Assembly: GCA_905236605.1 (NCBI GenBank)
Contig: CAJORD010000284.1
Coordinates: forward strand, 1 to 6,554
Reading direction: 5' to 3'
From: an uncultured Synergistales bacterium
Lineage (GTDB): Bacteria > Synergistota > Synergistia > Synergistales > Aminobacteriaceae
Length of the DNA: 6,554 bases
The notes under the pieces are model-generated. The model was not told the origin of the DNA. It saw nothing but the letters and a program-made list of their open reading frames with translations, and did no database searches. The translations under genes and the position numbers were made by a program. Of the stretch, positions 1-5,298 are shown piece by piece; positions within the stretch are counted from its first letter, which is position 1, and every line of letters starts with the position of its first letter.

Positions 1-339
1 CTCTGCTACGAGCGTCAGACTGTGTTCTGATGGATTGTAGCGGTACGTCCCCGACTTCGTGAACGCGAAAATAATCATGTCTTGAAGATTCATCGCCGTA
101 GCGTAAGTTAATTTGCCGTTCTCACGATTCACACCACCAGCGACCCAGAGCAGAGTCGAAAGTTGTTCCGGCGTTAATTCAACATCGGCGAAATCTCCGA
201 CGGACTGACGAGCCGCGACTGCATCAAGGACACCAATCCCACCTGATTTTTCTGGAGCAGGAAGCTTAATATCATCAGCCGCAAACGCGGGGACGCTTAA
301 TAAAGCAAACACTGCGAACACAACAACTAATTTTTTCAT
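1..339 (-). CDS. Exported nitroreductase-family protein, N-terminal part (cut by window edge)
   Basis: The first 113 residues are present and the reading frame is open to base 1; the rest lies outside the window. Residues 1-20 form a signal peptide (MKK, hydrophobic core, then AFA before ADD), so signal peptidase I cleavage after A20 is likely and the protein acts outside the cytoplasm. The segment after it (LPAPEKSGGIGVLDAVAARQ, residues 26-45) and the later LWVAGGVNR (64-72) and TAMNLQDM (81-88) match the exported branch of the FMN-dependent nitroreductase fold. R44 and S46 of the FMN-phosphate motif (R-x-S-x-K/R-x-F) are present, but the next basic residue is G48. The ATG at 337-339 has a GGAGGT site at 347-352, 7 nt upstream, which overlaps the stop codon of the aldo/keto reductase gene, so the two are co-transcribed and probably translationally coupled. 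The substrate cannot be told from the sequence; a SagB-like or nitro/quinone reductase role is possible. Confidence 0.85.
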   Translation of the reverse strand, partial: MKKLVVVFAVFALLSVPAFAADDIKLPAPEKSGGIGVLDAVAARQSVGDFADVELTPEQLSTLLWVAGGVNRENGKLTYATAMNLQDMIIFAFTKSGTYRYNPSEHSLTLVAE

Positions 340-351
340 TAAAACTACCTC

Positions 352-1305
352 CTATTTGTGATTAAAAATTGCAATACCGTTTTTGAAAATTAACTGGCGC
401 ATTTCGTTGCCATAAACTTTGTGAGAAGCCGCGATTCTTTCTATCTCGTTCATATCTTCATAAGAAAGTTCAAGGCCAAGAGCGTCAATGTTTTCCTGTA
501 AATGTTCTGGGCTTGTCGTACCTACGAGCGTTGAAGCGTTCGGAAGTTTCGCGAGCGTCCAAGCCGTCATTAATTGTGAGAGCGATACGCCTTTACTATC
601 CGCGAAATCTTTTAACTCACGAACTAACGGAAGATTCTTTTGCAAATTCCCAGGTGAAAGCATCGGAGATCGCATTACTCCGGAAGCTTTGCCTTCGAGT
701 GTTCTATCATTTAATAAGCCATGGCCGAGCGAGCCGAAAGTTAAAACTCTTACGCCGAGTTCCTGTGCTGTCGGGATTAAATCTCTTTCAATCTCACGAC
801 CTATTAACGAATATTCAAGTTCTACTGTGTGAATCGGGTGAATTTTGTGAGCGCGTCTTAAAGTTTCCGCGTCAATTTCTGTGAGGCCAATGTTACGAAT
901 GAAGCCATTCTCTTTAAGTCCTACAAGAACTTCCATAATATGCTCAATCGAGATTGAGTTATCCATTCTCGCAGGCTGATAGAGATCTACATATTCAAGT
1001 CCGAGACGATGAAGCGAATAATTCAGCTGTGCCCCAATATGAAGTGGACTGACATCAAGACCGTAAATTCTGCCGCCTGGCCCGAATAAAACGCCAAACT
1101 TCACAGAAAGAAAATATTTATCTCGTGAAACGCCTCTTAGAGCATTGCCGACGACGATTTCACTCTCGCCACCGTTATAAAAATTTCCTGTGTTCAATAA
1201 CGTGATGCCTTTTTCGAGTGCCGCATGAATTGTGTTAATTGATTTTTCTTCATTAGCACGCGACATTCCCATACAGCCAAGACCTAAACGCGAAATATTT
1301 TGCAT
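352..1305 (-). CDS. Aldo/keto reductase family protein with altered catalytic tetrad
   Basis: A 317-residue (beta/alpha)8-barrel protein of the aldo/keto reductase superfamily, which normally reduces carbonyls with NADPH in the cytoplasm. Family marks are RLGLGCMGMS (6-15), the NFY strand (41-43), SVKFG (67-71), YSLHRLGLEYVDLYQPARMD (96-115), NIGLTE (138-143) and the C-terminal LVGTTSPEHLQENI. The usual tetrad is Asp-Tyr-Lys-His. Here Tyr43 and Lys69 are kept, but the Asp position is Asn38 (codon aac) and the His position is Ala112 in a QPAR motif. QPAR/RPAR is, to my knowledge, a recurring variant in one AKR branch; the Asn is an extra change. The N-terminus is about 10 residues shorter than usual and lacks the capping beta-hairpin. 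The ATG is nonetheless well supported by GGAGGAG at 1311-1317 (5 nt spacing), and a same-frame stop lies at 1321-1323. It is the middle gene of the MarR operon. Substrate unknown. Confidence 0.93.
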   Translation of the reverse strand: MQNISRLGLGCMGMSRANEEKSINTIHAALEKGITLLNTGNFYNGGESEIVVGNALRGVSRDKYFLSVKFGVLFGPGGRIYGLDVSPLHIGAQLNYSLHRLGLEYVDLYQPARMDNSISIEHIMEVLVGLKENGFIRNIGLTEIDAETLRRAHKIHPIHTVELEYSLIGREIERDLIPTAQELGVRVLTFGSLGHGLLNDRTLEGKASGVMRSPMLSPGNLQKNLPLVRELKDFADSKGVSLSQLMTAWTLAKLPNASTLVGTTSPEHLQENIDALGLELSYEDMNEIERIAASHKVYGNEMRQLIFKNGIAIFNHK

Positions 1306-1735
1306 ATCTACTCCTCCTTTTTAGGATAATATTTTTTTCAATAAGACGTAATAATTCTGTTTTATCTTTGGGCGTCAAATTTTTTGTAAGTTTCTCTTCA
1401 AGCTCTTCGCCTAATTGATAAAGTAAATTTTTCATTGCCGTGGCTTTGTCCGTAAGACAGATTACTTTACTGCGGCTGTCCTGCGGATTGGTCCGGCGCT
1501 CTATCAGTCCTTTTTTTTCTAAATTTTGTAGGATTCTTGTTACGGTCGGATTGCGAATATAAAAATATTCCTCAATGTCGACCTGTCTTATCGTGCATTG
1601 AGGATTTATCAGCAAAAATTTTAAAATTTTATATTGTGTCAACGTCAGGCCGTGCGGCTCTAAGACTTCGACAGAGAGCTTGTCGCACTCTAAATTCACA
1701 AATTTTAACCAAATTGCTATTTTGTCGCGGTTCAA
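1253..1735 (-). CDS. MarR-family transcriptional regulator, probable TTG start
   Basis: A cytoplasmic winged-helix regulator of the MarR family, which usually binds a palindrome as a dimer and releases it on binding a small ligand. Visible parts, numbered from the upstream ATG at 1756, are a dimerisation helix (about 10-33), LTLTQYKILKFLL (37-49), the recognition helix IRNPTVTRILQNLEKKGLI (67-85), the wing with the family motif NPQDSRSKVICLT (90-102), and a C-terminal helix. I place the start at the TTG at 1733-1735 (160 aa) because AAGGAG at 1743-1748 lies 7 nt before it; the ATG at 1754-1756 (167 aa) has no ribosome binding site. The last 26 or so residues (after LLRLIEK) are basic and aromatic, do not look like MarR, and overlap the aldo/keto reductase gene by 53 bp. 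Removing one A from the A7 run at 1332-1338 would end the protein after ILS at a stop at 1321-1323, the normal MarR length. It is first in the operon and probably autoregulates. Confidence 0.9.
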   Translation of the reverse strand: MNRDKIAIWLKFVNLECDKLSVEVLEPHGLTLTQYKILKFLLINPQCTIRQVDIEEYFYIRNPTVTRILQNLEKKGLIERRTNPQDSRSKVICLTDKATAMKNLLYQLGEELEEKLTKNLTPKDKTELLRLIEKNIILKRRSRYAKYFAFRSWLYGNVAC

Positions 1736-1748
1736 ATTTTCGCTCCTT
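1733..1748 (-). promoter_or_regulatory. Ribosome binding site and TTG start codon of the MarR gene
   Basis: On the minus strand AAGGAG (1743-1748) is followed after 7 nt by TTG (1733-1735), in frame with the MarR protein. The alternative ATG 21 nt upstream has no purine-rich site before it. This decides the start in favour of TTG. Confidence 0.65.
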
Positions 1749-1753
1749 AATTT

Positions 1754-1767
1754 CATAGCACGCTATG
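1754..1767. promoter_or_regulatory. Candidate MarR operator, 14-bp perfect palindrome
   Basis: CATAGC-AC-GCTATG has two perfect 6-bp arms around a 2-bp centre. It begins roughly 4 nt downstream of the predicted transcription start and ends before the ribosome binding site. A bound dimer here would block transcription of the operon, the usual MarR autoregulation layout. I saw no second copy in the window. Binding by this regulator is inferred. Confidence 0.55.
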
Positions 1768-1777
1768 TTTCGTGAAA

Positions 1778-1806
1778 ATTATATACCTGACGGCGGATTA
1801 AGTCAT
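1778..1806 (-). promoter_or_regulatory. Sigma70-type promoter of the MarR operon
   Basis: On the minus strand the -10 box is a perfect TATAAT (1778-1783). The -35 box is ATGACT (1801-1806), 4 of 6 matches to TTGACA including the TGAC core, with an optimal 17-nt spacer. Transcription would start near 1771, just ahead of the 14-bp palindrome and about 36 nt before the TTG start. It lies in the 70-bp gap between the antiporter gene and the MarR gene. Confidence 0.7.
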
Positions 1807-1826
1807 CTTTCTAAGGTTCCGTTTCC

Positions 1827-3782
1827 TTACGACATCATGAACGCAATCACAAATAAAAGCCCTAACGCAAATGTCATCAAACCGTATGCAAGACTTGAAG
1901 GCAAAAGCGTCCCCATAGTTTCGGCTTTGCCATCGTCCTGATAAAATCCGAAATCTAAATCTTCAGGCGGTCTTACAAATTTTATTTTGGACATATTCGA
2001 CAACATTAAAACAACTGGCCCGGCTGTTATCAAGTCCGTGAGTCTCGCGAAAAGTGCTCCCACGAATGGCAATATCACACCGATAACGGGACGGAATAAA
2101 ACGTTCTCAATGTTTAATTTTTCTGGCCATAAGTCTAAATATTCCTCATCTTTAATCAAAAATTTTTGAATGAAGAATATATAAACACAAATGCCGATTA
2201 TAATTGAAATTGCCGCGCCTTCGATATTATCAAAGGAAAAGTAATTTACAATATGATGATGTTCCGGGCCGTTCATAAAAGGCGCACCAAAAATGCTAAT
2301 CGCGTCGCCGATTTTATTCGGTAAAAGTCCGATAACAGGGAGAATTATCGCTGACAGAGCTAACAAGAATGCGTTTAATTTTCCAATGTAAACTTCCTTT
2401 TGGTGCATGTTGGAAGATGGTTTTGCAATAAACAGAGCGATAAATAATTTTATGACGTAAGCAGCCGTAAGTCCTCCTGAAATTAAAAACAGCCATTCGC
2501 AAATTTCAAACATAAATTTTTCAGAGGCTACATTTATAAAAGTGAGTGTACCGACTTCATTAAGCGTGTGAATATGTTCGACAATGCTCTCATGTATCAA
2601 AGTTTTTCCTAAATAGCCGTTCCAAAGTGGCACACCCATAAGGCCAAGTCCTCCCATTAAGAATGCAAACATAAAAATTTTTTTGCCGCGCCCGAAGCCT
2701 TTTATATCATTGAGATTAAGCTGATGAGTGTTCATATATACAACTCCGGCACAGAAGAACAAAACTAATTTTACTAGCGAGTGCCCAACCATATATAAAA
2801 TCGTTCCTCTGACGGCTAAATCATTATCAACGCCAAGGAAGCACTGCATAGAGATGCCTGTTAAAATAAATCCAAGTTGCGACATTGAAGAACATGCAAG
2901 AGTCCTTTTGATGTTCACAGAAAACACTGCTAACACAGCGCCTAAAACCATAGTTATCACTGCGAGAACTAGCAAAATAAATCCCCAATATGAATCATGA
3001 AGAAACGGCCCGGCACTTAATACTATTACACCAAAAAGTCCTGATTTTGTTAGCAGACCTGAAAGCAAAGCACTTGAAGGCGCGGGCGCGGCCGTGTGCG
3101 CAGTCGGTAGCCATATATGCGACGGGAAGATTGCGGCTTTTGCAGCAAATCCAACAAAAATTAAAAATCCGGGTATGTAAAGAGAATTTTTTTCTTGGAT
3201 ATTTAATTTTGAAAGCGCCGTTATATCAAGCGTTCCAACCTTCGCATAAAATAAAATCAAGCCCGTGAGCGTTACTAATCCGCCTATAATTGCAATAGCT
3301 AAATATGTTTGCGCGGCTCGTTGTGCGGCCTGATTTTCTTCTTGAACAACCATGATATACGAAAACAGCGACATCATCTCAAAAAATAAAAATGTTGTAT
3401 ATAAATCGCCAGATAAAAATACTCCCATGATTGAGCCGAAAGTCATCATTATATAAAGATAATATCTGTTTCTGTTTCGATGGCCACGCAGATATTCACG
3501 CGAAAAAATTGTCGTTACTGTCCACATGAAAGCAATTATTACAGCGTAAATGTATCGAAAGCCATCAAGCGCGAACTTAATACCAAGCCCGCAAACACCA
3601 GGCACTGCAAGCTCAAAGCCAACAAATTTATAACTTGATAACGCGGCTAAAAGTTCAATCACACAAACGACATCAGCAAAATAATCTCGCGCAATTCGGC
3701 TATAACGCCCGATTACGTAAGATACAAATCCGCCTATCATTGGCCACAATACCAAAAACAAAATTAAAGTTTCCCCTGACAT
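1827..3782 (-). CDS. Complex I / Mrp antiporter-like membrane subunit (NuoL/NuoM/MrpD fold)
   Basis: A 651-residue integral membrane protein with about 14 or more hydrophobic segments, of the proton-conducting family shared by NADH:quinone oxidoreductase (NuoL/M/N), Mrp Na+/H+ antiporters and membrane hydrogenases. The core lies at about 105-400. Residues typical of the ion path are seen: E135 in LFFEMMSLFSYI (TM5), K215 in GFAAKAAIFPSHIWLP (TM7), K246 in GLLTKSG (TM8), H334 and K338 in GHSLVKLVLF, and K393 in NGYLGKTLIHES (TM12). After residue 450 there are further helices, a charged loop (KDEEYLDLWPEK, 544-555), a helix pair, an acidic stretch PPEDLDFGFYQDDGKAE (605-621) and a last membrane helix, so the C-terminus is longer than in MrpD or NuoM. 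The ATG is preceded by CGAGGT with 7 nt from GAGG. No partner subunits flank it: the next genes are a regulator and a MATE exporter. It cannot be assigned to one complex from the sequence. Confidence 0.92.
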   Translation of the reverse strand: MSGETLILFLVLWPMIGGFVSYVIGRYSRIARDYFADVVCVIELLAALSSYKFVGFELAVPGVCGLGIKFALDGFRYIYAVIIAFMWTVTTIFSREYLRGHRNRNRYYLYIMMTFGSIMGVFLSGDLYTTFLFFEMMSLFSYIMVVQEENQAAQRAAQTYLAIAIIGGLVTLTGLILFYAKVGTLDITALSKLNIQEKNSLYIPGFLIFVGFAAKAAIFPSHIWLPTAHTAAPAPSSALLSGLLTKSGLFGVIVLSAGPFLHDSYWGFILLVLAVITMVLGAVLAVFSVNIKRTLACSSMSQLGFILTGISMQCFLGVDNDLAVRGTILYMVGHSLVKLVLFFCAGVVYMNTHQLNLNDIKGFGRGKKIFMFAFLMGGLGLMGVPLWNGYLGKTLIHESIVEHIHTLNEVGTLTFINVASEKFMFEICEWLFLISGGLTAAYVIKLFIALFIAKPSSNMHQKEVYIGKLNAFLLALSAIILPVIGLLPNKIGDAISIFGAPFMNGPEHHHIVNYFSFDNIEGAAISIIIGICVYIFFIQKFLIKDEEYLDLWPEKLNIENVLFRPVIGVILPFVGALFARLTDLITAGPVVLMLSNMSKIKFVRPPEDLDFGFYQDDGKAETMGTLLPSSLAYGLMTFALGLLFVIAFMMS

Positions 3783-3799
3783 TTTTTAACCTCGTGATA

Positions 3800-3825
3800 T
3801 TTTCAAAATTTTTTGGAATTGAAAA
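3800..3825. repeat. Inverted repeat TTTTCAA / TTGAAAA in the divergent intergenic region
   Basis: Perfect 7-bp arms at 3800-3806 and 3819-3825 are separated by 12 bp. They lie in the leader of the antiporter-subunit gene, between its candidate promoter and its start. They could be a regulator site, or a chance result of the A/T-rich composition. Confidence 0.35.
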
Positions 3826-3827
3826 AC

Positions 3828-3836
3828 ATTTTAGCA
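3828..3836 (-). promoter_or_regulatory. Candidate extended -10 promoter of the antiporter-subunit gene
   Basis: On the minus strand TGCTAAAAT reads as an extended -10 element (TG, one base, then TAAAAT, 5 of 6 matches). It lies about 45 nt before the ATG at 3782. There is no convincing -35 box at the right distance (ATAAGA at 3851-3856), which extended -10 promoters can lack. The region is very A/T-rich, so chance matches are likely. Confidence 0.4.
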
Positions 3837-3861
3837 TAAAAATTTTTTGTTCTTATATAAT
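3831..3861 (+). promoter_or_regulatory. Candidate promoter of the MATE gene
   Basis: A perfect -10 TATAAT lies at 3856-3861. The best -35-like hexamer is TTAGCA (3831-3836), 4 of 6 matches with a long 19-nt spacer. Transcription would start near 3868, giving a leader of about 26 nt that contains the ribosome binding site at 3876-3881. It overlaps the candidate promoter reading the other way. Confidence 0.45.
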
Positions 3862-3864
3862 AAT

Positions 3865-3877
3865 TTCAAAAATTGAA
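3865..3877. repeat. Short palindrome TTCAA-AAA-TTGAA at the MATE transcription start
   Basis: Perfect 5-bp arms around AAA directly follow the candidate -10 box of the MATE gene and touch its ribosome binding site. The core TTCAA/TTGAA is the same as in the inverted repeat at 3800-3825, so the two could be sites for one regulator. The A/T-rich context makes this weak. Confidence 0.3.
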
Positions 3878-3893
3878 GGAGCGTGAAATTTTC

Positions 3894-5261
3894 ATGAAAG
3901 ACACTCACAAAGATAACCGCGAAATTTTTGAATTATGGCCCGTCCCGCGTGCTTTGTTTGAGCTTTCTTTGCCGATGATTTTCGGACAGCTGATAATTTT
4001 AATTTACAGTCTTGCAGACACATTTTATATAGGCCGCACGAATAATCCCTTGATGGTTGCAGGCGTTTCACTTTTGCTGCCGGTGTTTAATATTTCGATT
4101 TCATTTGCTAATCTTTTTGGTATCGGCGGCGGAACTCTAATATCGCGATTAATGGGAGCGGGCCGCGATGATGAGGCAAAAAAGGTTAGCGCATTTTGTT
4201 TTTACATGACTATAATCGCTGCGGGGCTGTTTTCGTTGACGATGTTTATTTTTATGGAGCCCGCATTGCGACTGTTTGGAGCAAGCGATGACACTTTAAT
4301 TTTTGCTAAACAATACACTTTCTGTGTAATTGTAATTGGTGCAATTCCTACAATTTTATCGATGACGCTTTCAAACTTTCTTCGCAGCACAGGTTACGCA
4401 AAAAAATCAGGTTTCGGAATGTCAATGGGGGGAATCATAAATATAATTCTTGATCCTATATTTATGTTCGTCTTAATGCCGTCGGGATATGAAGTTATAG
4501 GCGCTGGGATTGCCACTATGCTATCAAACGTAATAACTTGCTCATACTTCTTAATTGTAATTTATAAATTGCGCGGCGCGGGGATTCTGTCGTTATCAAT
4601 AAAAAATATTCGGCCTCCACGAAAAAATATATACTCTGTCTTCTCCGTTGGTGTGCCGGCGGCTATAGCTGTGTTTTTGTTCGATTTAACCTACATCATC
4701 ATTGATAGACTTGCGGCCGGACATGGTGATATACCATTAGCAGCCGTTGGAATTGTATTAAAAGCTGAAAGATTGCCTCTTAATATTGGGATCGGTCTTT
4801 GCATGGGAATGATGCCGCTTGCAGCTTACAATTATTCATCAGGAAATTTCGATCGTATGCACGAAGTTGTAAATTACTCTCGCAAAGTTGGAATAATTTT
4901 AGGATTTTTGAGTGTAATTTTGTACGAAATTTTTGCGCTGTATATCATGAGGATATTTATAGCTGACGCTCTTACAGTCGAACTTGGCACAGATTTTTTG
5001 CGCGCTAGAAGTCTTGCAACTCCATTTATGTTTATATGCTTTCATCTTGTAAATTTCTTTCAAGCTGTAGGATATGGAGATAAAGCTCTTGGCCTTGGTG
5101 CAGCGCGTTGGGTGGTGTTTAATATTCCGTTGCTGTTCATCATGAATTACATTTTCGGAATGTATGGCATAGTTTGGACACAAGTTTTGGCGGACGTTTT
5201 AATGACAATCGTTTCAATTATTGTATATAAAAAATTTGAAGCCTCTATAAAAATTTGCTAG
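3894..5261 (+). CDS. MATE-family multidrug/toxin efflux transporter
   Basis: A 455-residue inner-membrane transporter of the MATE family (MepA/DinF/NorM-like), which exports cationic drugs or metabolites in exchange for Na+ or H+. About 12 hydrophobic segments form two halves. The N-terminal PRALFELSLPMIFGQLIILI leads into SLADTFYIGR, where D42 matches the conserved first-helix Asp of the family. GGGTLISRLMGAGRDDEAKK is the typical loop after TM2, and LSNFLRSTGYAKKSG and IINIILDPIFM are standard for the first half. Length is normal (about 450). I use the ATG at 3894; the in-frame TTG at 3873 is rejected because the ribosome binding site AAGGAG (3876-3881) lies inside that extension. The 12-nt spacing to ATG is longish. 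It is the first gene of a probable two-gene unit with the SUMF1-flavodoxin gene, which starts 37 bp downstream with no terminator between. The substrate is not evident. Confidence 0.95.
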   Translation: MKDTHKDNREIFELWPVPRALFELSLPMIFGQLIILIYSLADTFYIGRTNNPLMVAGVSLLLPVFNISISFANLFGIGGGTLISRLMGAGRDDEAKKVSAFCFYMTIIAAGLFSLTMFIFMEPALRLFGASDDTLIFAKQYTFCVIVIGAIPTILSMTLSNFLRSTGYAKKSGFGMSMGGIINIILDPIFMFVLMPSGYEVIGAGIATMLSNVITCSYFLIVIYKLRGAGILSLSIKNIRPPRKNIYSVFSVGVPAAIAVFLFDLTYIIIDRLAAGHGDIPLAAVGIVLKAERLPLNIGIGLCMGMMPLAAYNYSSGNFDRMHEVVNYSRKVGIILGFLSVILYEIFALYIMRIFIADALTVELGTDFLRARSLATPFMFICFHLVNFFQAVGYGDKALGLGAARWVVFNIPLLFIMNYIFGMYGIVWTQVLADVLMTIVSIIVYKKFEASIKIC

Positions 5262-5298
5262 AATTTCTGAAAATCTTGCATTTTAAGGAGCTGAGCAT

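Noticed and set aside
488..884. Overlapping plus-strand open frames opposite the aldo/keto reductase gene
   Set aside because: They are antisense to a well-supported gene, have no ribosome binding site and show no recognisable protein features.
1788..1805. TGAC...GTCA inverted repeat as a terminator after the antiporter gene
   Set aside because: The arms are only 4 bp with a 10-nt loop and no T-run follows on the minus strand; the bases are better explained by the -35 region of the MarR promoter.
3873..3893. TTG at 3873 as the start of the MATE protein
   Set aside because: The only ribosome binding site (AAGGAG, 3876-3881) lies inside this extension and serves the ATG at 3894.
4899..5183. 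Minus-strand open frame inside the MATE gene
   Set aside because: It lies fully inside a clear transporter gene on the other strand and resembles no protein family.
5262..5298. Promoter or terminator between the MATE and SUMF1-flavodoxin genes
   Set aside because: The 37-bp gap holds a ribosome binding site but no hairpin with T-run and no convincing -35/-10 pair.
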